Positions 35,910 to 48,367 of a DNA stretch of 64,000 bases are shown one piece after another. The notes under the pieces are model-generated. The model made no database searches and had not been told where the DNA came from. It worked only from the letters and a program-made list of their open reading frames with translations. The translations under genes and the position numbers were made by a program. The DNA is from Macrotrachela quadricornifera (taxonomy: Eukaryota > Rotifera > Eurotatoria > Philodinida > Philodinidae), in contig JAJEKB010019334.1 of NCBI GenBank assembly GCA_022393335.1, positions 16,233-80,232 on the forward strand. The letters are read 5' to 3'. Position 1 is the first letter of the stretch. Every line of letters begins with the position of its first letter.

Positions 35910-37197
35910 ATTCCATATTATAATCAAGCAAATAATTATCATTAAAAGTTCTTTTTTCTTCATGAAATCAATTTATTCGCGTGAGAGAAAACTATTCAAA
36001 TATTTTTTGAAATTTTTCGAATATTTGTATGAATAATAATCCAAACTCTAAGAGGAGAATAATCATTTAATATTTGTACTCTTTCCTATTCGACACCTCA
36101 ATATTTATTGATATTTCTGATATAAATTGAAACATTTGTTTATAGTCATTTTTGACATAAAAAGTAAAACTTCTTTGTTTGAATATTATATCTTGAACTC
36201 TAGAGTACATCATTTCTGTATGATACAACAATCTGTGGTAAAACTATTGAAAAGTAATGATCGGTTATAATACAAGATAATATGAAGGAAGGTGTCTCTC
36301 TATGTGAATCAAATTCTTTATAAGTTACTGGAACGGTTTACAGTTTCAAAGTTACCCATATGATGGGCTATCTGAGTTTGCCGCAAATTCATTTAAAAAA
36401 AAAGAATTTGACAATAATTTGATAGAGGTATTGAAGTATAGCTGTATTAAAGGCATTCGAGGTATACCTCTATTTAGTCTTTCCATTGTGAACATCAACA
36501 AGCGGATATCTTCACATTACAGAAAGAAGTAGGAAAGATGCGTTATAATCTCACTTTGATTACTGACTATATGCATCATAACTCATCATTTGTTTACGTG
36601 GTTCAACGTTTTATCATGGAATTCGTATGAAAGGGAGTGACCGAACAATTCGTTACAATGATATATTCCAATTATAATTTATCATTATTTTTTCATTGAT
36701 GAAGTGCTCTATTACGTTAAGTTGAGAACACATAATTCAAAAAATGCAAAAAGTGTAGAGCATATTTCTAATAACTAGACCTGACTGTTTTTTTTATTTC
36801 GGTTTTTATCGTTATAAGAAATTCTGGCTCGACAAAAATTGGATTCGTTTTTCACTTTATGAGGAATATCGATGAGATGAAAAAACTCCAGACTTGAAAT
36901 GTCATCAAAAGTAATCTTAGCACTGTAGAAGTCATCAATTAATTCGAGCTAGTTTGGTTTTAAATGTAGAGAATAACACATGATAGCCTTTAAACTAACA
37001 GAAATTGTACACCAAATACGGAAATTTAATAAAAGGACTTGATCAAACGCTATTCTGTTGCAGTAACACTTCTGCTTCTATAAGAAAACTTTTATCGCTG
37101 ACACAATTCAAATATTCTAACTTTTAATGTATACAAGATGGGTATTGTATTACTTGAGAGCAAAAGTATAAGTTTATTTATAAGAAACACATAGGGG
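35910..37197. other. Intergenic region downstream of the stalked receptor gene
   Basis: The first roughly 450 bp (to about 36352) are the 3' flank that reappears, degraded, at 49.5-49.8 kb. The rest is anonymous AT-rich sequence. Confidence 0.5.
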
Positions 37198-38165
37198 TAT
37201 CCAAAAGTAGTGCCAATGACATTTTAATACCACATGCTAGGCTTAATAAAAGTTCCTTTTTACATAGGATGATAGAGAAAGAAATGCTCTATCTTTCTAT
37301 ACTATTTGATCACTATTGAACTGATATCGTAATGATAAAATTTGGATAAGAACTGTTTTTTTTTTTGAATGCTAGCTCGTTACAGTAGACCATAACGGAT
37401 ACGTTACTTTTGCATTTCATTTTACCATTGTTGAATACGTTGTATTAATAAAAAAAAGAAATATACCACAAAATGCAGCGTGAAAAGTTCTATAACTTCC
37501 ACTGAGTCGCTTATTTTGTATGTGCACTTTTTGCTTTTGAAAAAAGAACAAAAGCCTGAGTGGCCAGGTTTTGACGATACAAAAACGGGATTTTCTTTTT
37601 AGAGAAATATGTATACGTTTTATCCTATTGTATTTTTGTATAGCTTGCCTTGTAAAATGTAGAGTTTTTCACGCTGCATCTTGTAGCGTATTCTATTTTT
37701 TTAAATGAAACATATCTAGTAATAAGAAGCTAAGATACAATGAAATGTATAAATCTTTTATCAAAACGAAAATCTCGTTTTCGTTATACCGAAATTTGGT
37801 TGCTCATAATTTTGTGCATTTCGAAGACAAAAAAGTGCACTTAGAAAATAAGCGATTCAGTGGAAGTTGTAGAGCTTCCCACGCTGCATCTTGTGGTATA
37901 CTTCTTTTTTTTTATTTATATAATGTATTCAATAATGGTAAAATGAAATGCAAAAGTAACGTATCCGTTATGGTCTACTGTAACCAACTAGCATTAAACA
38001 AAAACAGTTCTTATTCAAATATTTTTCATTACGATATCAGTTCAATAGTGATCAAATAGTATAGAAAGATAGAGCATTTCTTTCTCTATCATCCTATGTA
38101 AAAAAGAACTTTTATCAAGCTTAGTATGTGGTATTAAAATGTCGTTGCCGCTACTTTTGGATAAT
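37198..38165. repeat. Large foldback element A
   Basis: A left arm of about 350 bp (37198-37545) and a right arm (37820-38165) are imperfect reverse complements, roughly 90 percent alike by eye. They match from TATCCAAAAGTAG at the outer end through TAGACCATAACGGATACGTT to the core ATGCAGCGTGAAAAG. The spacer carries a further inverted copy of the core near 37655-37705. There is no transposase. The structure fits a non-autonomous foldback or MITE-type DNA element. The open frames at 37745-38059 and 38042-38266 are only readings of the arm. Confidence 0.85.
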
Positions 38166-38600
38166 TCTATGCAAAGTTCAATCGAATGAAAATTGACAGA
38201 AAAATGAGTATTGAAAATGATTTTTTTTAAAATTAATATGAAAATTGTGTTTCTTTCTCTATTCATAATTTGACGTGCCCATTATGCAGATGTTTCTCTT
38301 TTACATTATCATTAGAAAAAAATTGTAAATGAGAGAAAAAACTTCTACTTTGATTGTTGTCTTTTAAATGGAAAGTTTTCTTTTTACAGTTACTAGAGAA
38401 ATACATCGAAATAAGAGTTGTTTTCTCGGAGAAATATCCAATTATTGTATAGGTTCAGGCTATACGATTAGAGGGAGGGGAGGAAGAACCCTTCCTAAAT
38501 CTTTTCTTGCACTTTGCCTTTCTCTCTGAAACTTTTCTCAGGATATATATTGACGTATTTCAATGTTTTAATTGGGGCAAATTCATCAGAAATATATGAA
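38166..38600. other. Intergenic region between element A and the minisatellite
   Basis: AT-rich and anonymous; no gene was recognised. Confidence 0.45.
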
Positions 38601-38810
38601 AAAGAAAGCAGTCTCTTGGTTTTCCAAAGAGAAACAACCATTTTCTCTCAGAAAGAAAGCAGTTTACAGGTTTTCAGAAGAGAAAGCAGTCTCTTCATTT
38701 TCCAAAGAGAAACAACCGTTTTCTCTCAAAGAGAAAGTAATTTATCAGTTTTCCAAAGAGAAAGCAGTCTATTGGTTTTCAACAAAAAGAAGACAACCAT
38801 TTTTTTCCAA
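38601..38810 (+). repeat. Minisatellite of about 80-bp compound units
   Basis: About two and a half copies of a two-part unit: a long part (GAAAGCAGTCTCTTGGTTTT then CCAAAGAGAAACAACCATTT and TCTCTC) alternating with a shorter part (AAAGCAGTTTACAGGTTTTC). Copies differ by several substitutions. It is open in two frames, giving repetitive peptides, but this follows from repeat length and there is no other sign of coding. Confidence 0.75.
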
Positions 38811-39188
38811 GGATAGGGACCGTATCATAATATGTTTTGGAGAAAACATTTTTTTTTAAATTAGTGGGCGCTTTGTAAAGAGATAAATTTGATGTAAATA
38901 TGAAAACTGCTTTCGCTGCCGTTATCTACGAGCTGACGTAACGAAGACAATACTTTCATTCAGTTGGTATTTTACTGTCGTTCTCTATATGTCATCTTTT
39001 CATATGTATTATGTCTAATGGTTTCTATCCCTATCATATGATGGATATTTCCTAAAGATCTATGACCCACTTTCCTATATATAGCCTGTAGTTTTTTTAT
39101 AAATAAACCAAAGTGTGATGCGAATATATTCATCTTCAATTATCATTCAACCAACGATCTAGAGTTAATCCACCTGACAAAGTTCAAA
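38811..39188. other. 5' flank of the hAT remnant
   Basis: Likely the left non-coding part of the hAT element, but no terminal inverted repeat pair or 8-bp target duplication could be identified. Confidence 0.35.
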
Positions 39189-42100
39189 ATGTCAAGTCAA
39201 CAACAGGGATTTCGCCCGTTATGTCGTGTTTCTGTACAAGTGAAAAATTTCAAGCGTCATTGGGATGCTCAACATGCACAATATGAGAAAAAGAAAACCT
39301 ATGATAAAGTCTTTAACTCGTTAAAAGCAAATATTTTGAATCAATCAAAATCAACAACCACAATTGATACACTATTCGGAATAAAAAAACGCCGATTAAG
39401 TGCTGAAGAAAACGTTCAACAGCAATCGCTGATTACAGTTGTACAAGAATCTTCCTTCACTACCGATAATGTTCCAACTTTTGATTTTGTTTGTTCACCG
39501 TCGTCGACTTTTTGTATTTGTTCAACAGAAAGTGACAACAATAACAGTCGTGCTGAAGATATTCATATTTTACAACAAATTCTAAATGATATGCTCAATC
39601 AATTTGAAAGTGAAACAAACATTATACCCTTATTTACTACATCTGTTGAAAATGATGATAAAATATCCTGCAATGAGCCAATTACTGATACTAACGATGT
39701 TGATATGATTGACATTGAAAATATACATGATCAGGATAGTTCTTGTACATTAACAAAAATGAAACATCCATCTATCACTATACCAATCAATCGTCCACAG
39801 TGTACTAAAGTGTATCTACCTGGTGTTGAATTTATATCGGATTTTGAACTGAAATTTGTTGATCAACAATGGTATCGTTTACAAGATGAGGTTTGGTTAC
39901 CGAGCGGTGAGGGTGGCGAGTCCAAGCCAAGTCCATCATGGTTCACAGGATCACGATCCACATGACTTCGTGCTGCACATTCAGAGACTAAATATGATCT
40001 CATATGTGTAATATGTGCAAAAGCAGCCAAGGATGATTCAAGGATACTGGAAAGTCTAGGAAGTTTTATCTCTCGTCCTTAGTGGAAGTTAATACATCAA
40101 AGCCTCGAAGGTATGATTAATTTTTGAAATCTTTGTGTTGATCTTGTCCTATATCAGACCAAAAGTTTCATGTTACTGAGATCAAAGCAGTAAGACATTG
40201 GACGAAAAAAACGTCAGGTTTAGGTCGAGTATCTGGTTTTAAAAATGTGAAATCCAATGGACTTTACCTTCGTCACCACTGTGTATATTCTTTAGGTATT
40301 AAACGGCACGAAGAATCAGAGCTACATAAGAAATCGTGTACAATACATGAAACAGAATTACAATCGGAAGAACATGGAACGGTCCGTAGAATGCTAAATG
40401 CAACGAAAATTAATAAGAGGGAAGCATGTTTGAATTATTTGCGTGCCCTTGCGCGTTCATTCATTTTTCTATTGGAATAAGAATTCGCATTTATGAATTT
40501 CAAAGACCTGATCAAATTACAAAAATTAAATCTGGCTGAACCAATAGTTCGATGGCTTTCTGCGGCTAGCAAAAATGAGTATTATTGAAGTGATGAGAGT
40601 CGAGGTGATTGGTTGATAAGTGTACAAAAATGGCAATGGAAAAAGCAACTAGAAGAACTGATAGACGTTACATATACTACCATTATCGCTGATGAATCGT
40701 GTGATGTAACAATAGTAGAACAATCATGTATCTGTCTTAGATATATCAATTCATCTACTGGTGAACTAGTGAAACGAATAGTACGTCTATGTCAAATAAA
40801 TTCTCAAACAGGAGAGGTACTTATTATCAGTCTTATCTTGTAATCTTCAATTCTATTTTTATAGGCTATTTTTGATGTTATTAATCAATTTTTGTTTGAA
40901 TTGCAAGGTGAATTAGGCAAAAAATTAATATTGATAGGTCAGTGTTTCGATGGAGCTTCATCATTAAGATTTCAAGGTCAAGGTCATATTCGGTCAAGGA
41001 TTAATGCATTTGCTACATATATTCATTGCCGAAGTCACTTGATTAATTTGGCCGTAGTAGATACGTTAACAAGTGAATTTTCTAAATCGTATGAATTAAT
41101 TCAAAGAGTACTTGGATTCCTTCGTGAATCTGCGCAACGTGTAAACACTTTAAAAAACTCACAGATTCTTTATAACACAAGTAAAGAAGGTAAAAAAATT
41201 TCTATTATCTTATCGAGTAACAAATAAAGTTAGAAATAGACGACTTTTTTTGTATAGAACGAAAGTCCTGCGTTCGGTCACGATCGTATGCGAATGTAGG
41301 ACTCTAATAGGAATTTGTTTTTTATTTGATCGTTCATGTCTTTACGTTTTGATTTATTTTATTTTCCTTAGGATCGAAAATTCCAACTCCAAGTGAGACT
41401 CGCTGGATATATCATTATTAATTAATCCATTTTGCCTGGACACATGTTGTTTCGATCGTCTCAGCTTTAATTCAGATAAGCGAAAACAATACCGATGAAT
41501 CCGAAACAGCAGCCGAATATGTAATACGTTTTGTAAATCAAAAACTTGTCTTTGAAATTGGTATCATGACTATAACACTCGAACATGCCAAAAATTTCAT
41601 GAAGCAAACAGAATATCGATCAACAACATTCGATAAATTTTCCAAATGTTTGGGTTCAACAGTTGTTCGTATTAAAAATACTTTCATTGAATTTCATCAT
41701 GATATTTACAAACAAAAGATTCAAGCCTTTCGCGATCTGTTACCCCAACAACAACGAACAGCTCATTCAACTTGAAGTCATTGCACTTCGAACGACGACA
41801 ATAATGGTGAAGTTCATACAAATATAGAAACTTTAAAGAATAATGCTGAAAAAATGGTGAATTCTACACTTCGTTCGACTGGCCAAAGATTTGGTAATGA
41901 TTCTTGCATTATTATGGACCACATTTCGATGTTCGCAAAATTGAATGATTACAATGACGATGACGTGTTATAAAATGGATTATTAAAGATGTATTGTACT
42001 CCAATGGATTATAAACATGTAAGAACTGATCAGAAAATATATGAAAGAACAGATGAACAGCTATTATCTTTTCGAAGACTAAAAAACGAATTACCACAAG

Positions 42101-42516
42101 TGCGTACTATAATAGAGAGTGCGAAGAGTGGCATCAAACGAAATAATAACAATGAAAAAATGGATGATGAACTTTGTCTGTTAGATATTGCTAAATATAT
42201 TACGGCCAATGCACGATATTTAATACCTGAATGGTTCAAGTTTTACCAGATTTTAGTAACTCTTCCAATAGGATCTAATGAATGTGAGCGCAATTTTAGT
42301 GCTCTCAAACGAATCAAAACAAGACTAAGAAACAGTTTGTCAGAAACAGCATTAGAAACTGATGTTAAATTCACAATATTAAAACCAAATGTTAGCGACA
42401 ATGATTTGGATATGGTTGAGAAAAATTTCTACCTCAATCCCGGTCGAGCAAAAGCGCGCAATATCAAAATATATGTTCATGAGAATGAAGACAATAGTGA
42501 CGATGAAATTGACTAA
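39189..42516 (+). pseudogene. Degenerate hAT-superfamily transposase (ZMYM/KIAA-type)
   Basis: Coding similarity is spread over several frames broken by stops and shifts (TGA at 39963, further breaks near 40081, 40480, 40843, 41227 and 41775). The N-terminal part is Ser/Gln-rich. An internal zinc-finger-like part (KKTSGLGRVSGFKN ... RHEESELHKKS) precedes the RNase H-like core: TTIIADESCDVTIVEQSCIC with the first catalytic Asp region, then GQCFDGASSLRFQGQGHIRS and IHCRSHLINLAVVDTL. The C-terminal hAT dimerisation region is well preserved: TLPIGSNECERNFSALKRIK then TRLRN. This matches domesticated-looking hAT families with DUF4371-type cores, but the breaks make it a dead copy. Confidence 0.85.
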
Positions 42517-44003
42517 ATGGAAGAGCAACCGCTTACAACAACAATCCTTTTTGAATAGCAGATAAGAACAGATTTTTGTATTTTACAATAATAAACTTAT
42601 TTTCATCTCAGTTTTTATACTACTGTATTAGTGCAAATCAATAGTATGAGAGATAGCAATGCTCATACTTGGTAGTAAACACTAGAAAGTTCGAATTGAG
42701 AGTTATATTTTGATTTTTAAAAAAGCGGATGCAGTCGTTTTTTTTTGGCTTTGGAAGACTTTCTCCCTGCATTTTTCCCGTCCTGAAGAAAATGAAACGA
42801 AAGCTCTGCACTCGTATGATAAAAATCGAATATGTCTTTTACCTATTCCGATCAAGTCTGCCGTTCTATACATTAGAAACAATATAATACAGATAAAAAT
42901 CCTTTCTTTTTATACAAAAGTAAAATAAAACGGAATATTTTGATTCAATTGCACACATTATGCTTCTGTAAATACAGAACCTTCCTGCGAAAAAAAAATT
43001 GAAAGTAGTGCGCACACTGATTGCTTGACTACTGAATGATTCTGTTGAATTTGTTTCAACAAAACAGATATGAAGAACGAGAGAATTCGAAAAAATGTAC
43101 ATCACCGACGATCGAATGAGCGAAGAGAAAGAAAAAATACGAGTGTATTTTCATTATTGTTACCAAATTTTTTTCGTTTGTGTGTGTCATTAGTGCGCCT
43201 GTGACAGTAGAATGTATAAATCATTAAAATCGAAAGAAAAATAGTATTATATATTTTCTTCTTTTCTGTCTTACTGAATGTCTTCAAGAATTTTTTGTCA
43301 TTGTCGATTCTCAATTGCATTTTTCTCTAAGACTTGTATTCTAAGCATTTTTGAAATTATTGTCTAAGTTTATTAGAACCAAACTAGTTTTCACGCTTCG
43401 CAAACTTAATTTTTTTTCATCTGATGCAAATATTTATAGATTTAATATTTGTCATCTGAGACAGTGATGGGCAGTTTTAGTTCATATTTTTTAAACTTGT
43501 TTAGTTTTGTGAAAATTTACATTGAAAAGCGAAGAAAATGACCATGGAAAATATTTTGATAACATATTAAATAATGACACTTTCAAAAATCGAACTTAAG
43601 AAAATGAGTTTTAGAGTTCTGCTTTGTATTTCTCGATTGGAACGATGATTTCGTCAATCAGTTACTACTCCTAGATATATGTACATATGTCATATGTATA
43701 TAGTTCTATATATGAACATATAAAGGGTGAACCAAAAGTCTTGGTACTTGATAGAAAAATTTCTTTTTCTAGCTCATTTCAGATACAAAACCTACATAAA
43801 CTTGGGCATATAGTAGCTTGTTACCAAGGAAATATTATCCTAAAATTGCACACTTCTAACCTCTATTATAAGAATGATTTGTACATCCGAATACTAAAGA
43901 TTTTTTCTTGTATGACGTGTAAACTCTTTATTGATAAAAACATCTAGAATTAGTAATTTCTATCAAAAATACAATCATCAATAACACTATAATCGATACT
44001 TTT
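42517..44003. other. Transposon-flanking non-coding DNA
   Basis: No gene was recognised. A hAT-end-like word (CAGTGATGGGCAG) lies at about 43462. A Tc1/mariner-end-like word (GGGTGAACCAAAAGTCTTGG) at 43726-43745 sits on the 3' side of the dead Tc1-type transposase and is probably one terminus of that element. Confidence 0.45.
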
Positions 44004-45090
44004 CTATTTTGTTGTAATCTTTCTTGTTGATTGAGTAGCCCTTCTTCTCAATCAAAGCTTGTAGTCGTTTGGATATTGAATTAATCTATTTGGAACACAT
44101 TGCTCGAGTGATTGTATTTCAGATTGTTACAATTCGGTTTTAATGATAATACATTTTCAAATTCTTCTTCTTTTAATTTCTCTTGAATATAATCTCAAAT
44201 ATTTCAATGGGACGAATACTAGACATTTTGCTAGGTTGTTCTTTAGGTTCAATAGATTCGTAGAAAATTTCATTGATTTTCTCTAATGCATAATGTGAAC
44301 GATATTTCGAAGCCGTATCATCTTACCGGATAACGTTCAAATCATCATAAAATATGTTGATATGAGGTTTAAATTCTTGTTCAATTAATTTAATATATGA
44401 AAATTGATCCATAGTTGCTCGCTTCTTGTTGACATTTTCACATTCGCATTTCAATCATTCATCAACGAAAATTGATGAACTTCTTGAAACTAAACGATGT
44501 GATGATATACCACCAAATACCATTTTACTAATACTAAATTTTTCTTGACCGATTGTTTGTGCTTCAATAGGAATTGTTGCTTTACTAGTCGACCAAATGA
44601 TATTATTTTTATTATTATTACTTTCTTGTATTAACTGTATACGTCCACTGAAATTAGTATTAATTAAATGTTTCCATTTAGAATATGATCTTGTTGGTTT
44701 CATTTCGAATCTTTTTACTAATTGTTTTGCGTTGTTCATTCTTTGGTGTCGTTGTAGAGAAGTTTTTGTGATCATGTTATTTCCCAAGGTCTTAGTGTAA
44801 TATCCTCTTTCAATGCTCTTTGAACATTATCATACGAAGATTTTTATTGTTTACGTTTCAATAATGCATTAGTTTTTCGAATGAATTTTCCACGTTTATT
44901 TTCAACATTAAATTTAACTAATGATGTGAATTTGGCTGTTCATATTGTTCTGAGCCTTCTAGATCTTGTTCTTGGATCTATTGTATGTCTTTTAATTCTA
45001 TAATTCATATAATGAACAAGTACATGTCTTGTCTGTGATGGTGGACAATCACTATTTTGTAGTTCATTAGGCATATCACTTGATGATCAT
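44004..45090 (-). pseudogene. Degenerate Tc1-like transposase
   Basis: The minus strand carries, over multiple frames with stops, the ordered landmarks of a Tc1 transposase. These are an HTH-like N-terminal part; QRHQRMNNAKQLVKRFEM; WKHLINTNFSGRI with the first catalytic Asp replaced by Asn in this copy; a KMVFGGIS motif; an ILYDDLNVIR region standing for the QDN-type second motif; and a C-terminal LIQYPKRLQALIEKKGYSIN. At least five stops or shifts disable it. The only intact segment is 44455-44787. Tc1/mariner elements move by cut and paste with DDE chemistry; this copy cannot. Confidence 0.78.
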
Positions 45091-45236
45091 TTGTTGTCTA
45101 AGTTTTTTGTATTTTCAAGACATTCACACTTATTATAATCGATAAAATCAAAAAATTACATATTGAACAAAAAAAACTCAAAAAAACTCATAAAAAGATC
45201 ACTGAAATTGGTTGATGACAATTGCCAAAGAGCATA

Positions 45237-46200
45237 AAGAGTGTCACGGAAATACTGAAACGATTTTAAAATTGATCGTTCTCGCGTTTAACAAAACCAA
45301 AATTTCTGGAACTTTAGTATATTATTGGACATCCTGTGTTCTACATAACTACAAAGTTTCAGGACTATAGCTTGTACTATAAATGAGAACCTGTAGCAAC
45401 ACCGAAGTATACTATTTTTTCAATTTTCCAGATCATCTTTGGATTGTGCAACATTTTTAAAAATTTTGTCTATATCTCAGCTTAGATACATGTTAAAATC
45501 TTGAGTATTTTTTAAAAGTACGCCCTATGAAAAGCTCTACAAAAATTACAATAACAAAGCCCTCTTGATTTGTGTTAATAGTTTCTACCAGACTCAAAAT
45601 GAAACCTAAATATAGTACTACCACTTCTCGCCGTATTGTGCGTCATAAAAAAAAGGTTTAGAAGACTTTTTTCCTTTCCAATGGGGATTTGTTTATACAA
45701 TTTTTGTAGAGCTCTATACGATGCATCTTTTGAAAAGAATATCAAAACTTTAATATTTTCTCAAGCTGAGATGCATGCAAGACAAAAAAATGCCCCAAAA
45801 ATTTCTTTATCATGCACAGTATTGTGAGAAGCAATATTATCATGGAAGTTTTTCATTTTGAGTTTGGTAGAAACTATTAACACAAATCAAGAGAGATTTG
45901 ATATTGTAATATTTGTAGAGCTTTTCACGGTGCATATTTAAAAAAAAATCGAGATTTTAACATATATCTAAGTCAAGGGATAAACACTTTTCCAGACCTG
46001 AAATACAAGAAAATTGAATAAAAGTATATGTCGATGTTGCTACAGAGTCTCAACTATAGTGCAAGCTATAGATCTGAAACTTTGTAGTTATGTAGCACAC
46101 TGGATGTCCAATAATATGCTAAAATTTCAAAGACTTTGGTTTCGTTAAACGCGAGAATGATAAACTTTAAAATCGTTTCAGTAATTCTGGGACATCCTTT
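45237..46200. repeat. Large foldback element B
   Basis: The left arm (45237-45603) and right arm (45835-46200) are imperfect reverse complements. They match from AAACGATTTTAAA and CGCGTTTAACAAAACC near the outer ends to AGACTCAAAATGAAA at the inner ends. Each arm contains a GTGAAAAGCTCTAC-like core related to that of element A. Both the overall length (about 965 bp) and arm length (about 365 bp) match element A, yet the outer sequences differ. No coding capacity. Confidence 0.83.
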
Positions 46201-46581
46201 ATAAGAAATAATCAAAAAAATTACATCAAATGACTCACAAGAGGCACATCATATGAAGGACAGATGGGATATATCACATTCCCCACTCTTCTTTTCTTTA
46301 TATCGATATACGTCTCTTCAACTCATATATACATAATGCATATGATTGGTTCAACATTAGTCATGTTTCGTTCATATCTGATTATTAATGTGTGTTTTTT
46401 CGTTCTGCTTTTATTGTCAACATGAGTCATAATGAATAGAAGACAACCCTTGAACAAGAAAATGGGCTGATGAACATTTGATCGTATATATAAATACATC
46501 GTATGAAGTAGAAAAAACATCATATTCGTATAGAGAATAAAATCAAATAATCAATAATTTATTCAATAGTGAACTGAAGAA
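46201..46581 (+). other. 5' flank of the P450 gene
   Basis: Short intergenic stretch between foldback B and the P450 ATG, presumably containing its promoter. No clear TATA box; GTATATATAAATAC lies at 46485-46498, about 85-95 bp upstream of the ATG, and is a candidate. Confidence 0.35.
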
Positions 46582-48367
46582 ATGTTAATAACAGTTACTC
46601 TTCTATGCATAATGATTTGTCTAATTGGTATATATTTATGGACAATTCATAATCGTTATAATTATTTCAAACGTCATGGTATATCAGGACCAACACCTCA
46701 ATTCTTTTTTGGTAATTATAAAGCATTATGGTCAACAAAATCATTTTCAAAACAAATCCAAGAATGGACTCGTCAATATGGTTCAATATATGGATTATAT
46801 GCTGGTACAAGACCAATGTATATTGTTTCTGATGTTGATTTTCTTCAAGAAGTTTTTATAAAACAATTTTCATCATTTCATACACGTCATGTATCAAGAA
46901 TATTTAGTGTTCAAAGTGATGGTAGTACTCATATATTTCGTGCTAGTGGAGCAAGATGGCGTCGTCAACGATATGTTATTAATCCAACATTTTCAACTTC
47001 AAAACTTAAACTTATGTCTCCTTTACTTAATGGATGTATTGATGCATTTATAAACAAAGTTTCTCAATTTTCACAAAATGAAAATAAAGATATTGAAATA
47101 TTTGATTCATATGAACGATTTGCTATGGATGTTATTTGTAAGTAAATTTGTATAAAATAAATAATAATTTAATTCATTATTTATGATTTAAGGGCGTTGT
47201 GCATTTGGTATTGATACTGATATGCAAAATGATATTAATAATCCATATTTACAAAAAGCAACTGAAAATTTTAAAGTAGATTTTGATGATTTATTAGTTT
47301 TTCGATTGGCTAATTTTTTCCCAATATTGTCACGTCCATTACATTATATTACATTTGGTTTAACAGATATTCGTAAAATATTAATAAAACTAATACCATC
47401 TTTAAAAAAATATGTCGAAGAACGTGCACCTATATGGATAATGAGACGTGTTCAACAAGTTGTTGATATTCGAACTAATCCATCATTAAATTTACCAAAA
47501 CGAATAGATTTATTACAATTAATGATTGATTCTTCAACTAATGGGAAAGTTATTGTAAGTTGATTGAATTTGATAATATTTCATATTTATTATTCTGATA
47601 AAAGAATAAAATATATTTTTTTGTATAAAAAATCTTTTTTGATTATTTTAGGATCATGCTAATGACGATTTAATGTCAAAATCATTACGATCAGATGAAA
47701 TAATACCAAATGTATTTGTATTTATGATTGCTGGTTTTAAAACAACATCAATTGCACTTGCTTCTTCAACATATATATTAGCTACTAGATTAGATATTCA
47801 AGATAAAGTTTTTGAAGAAATTAATCAATATGATTGGGAAAATAATGAAGAAGATGCTTATGATATAGCAGCTAATTTACCTTATTTAGATTTATTTATA
47901 CGTGAAGTTCTTCGAATGTATCCTATAACTGTTAAAGCAACAGCACGTGTATGTAATACAACTACAACTGTTTGTGGTCATATTATTGAAGAAGGTCTGT
48001 TTTACAATTTTTGGTTTTTTTGTTATTGATGTTGTTTTTTGTTTTAGATAGTGTTATTCAACCAGATGTATTAACTATTCATTACAATCCAGATTTATGG
48101 GGTCCTGAAGATCCAAATGTTTTTGTTCCAGAACGTCATTTAGTTAAACGTCATCCTGCTGCTTGGTTACCATTTGGTGTTGGACCGCGAAATTGTATTG
48201 GTATGAGATTTGCTTTGATAGAAATGAAAATGTGTTTAATTCAATTACTTCGACAATATCGAATATTACCTGGTGAGAAAATTGAAGAAGGATTCAAACA
48301 CAAAGAAAAATTTGGTATACAACCAAATGGAGTTTTTATTAAAGTTGAAAAACGCTTTTCTTCATAG
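46582..48367 (+). CDS. Cytochrome P450, CYP3-clan-like, microsomal
   Basis: Four exons (46582-47137, 47193-47554, 47652-47994, 48048-48367) give 526 residues, normal for a P450. The N-terminal membrane anchor is LITVTLLCIMICLIGIYLW, followed by the Pro-rich hinge HGISGPTPQFFFGN. Helix C shows WRRQRYVINPTFS. The K-helix ExxR is at about 391-394 (REVLRMYP) and the haem loop FGVGPRNCIG has the thiolate Cys at about 470. The I-helix, normally AGx(D/E)TT, reads AGFKTT with Lys at about 336. The PERF motif reads PERH. The NPTFS and SGPTP features favour the CYP3/CYP5 clan. The frame is intact and splicing is regular. An altered proton-delivery residue suggests changed or reduced monooxygenase activity. 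Confidence 0.93.

Noticed and set aside
37745..38266. Open frames on both strands near 38 kb
   Set aside because: They lie inside the right arm of foldback element A and mirror each other.
38514..38859. Overlapping open frames giving repetitive Ser/Lys/Phe peptides
   Set aside because: Both frames are products of the minisatellite; no start context, splice sites or domain.
43460..43487. hAT-type terminal inverted repeat word (CAGTGATGGGCAG)
   Set aside because: Its orientation points away from the hAT transposase remnant, and no complementary end or 8-bp duplication was found in the window.
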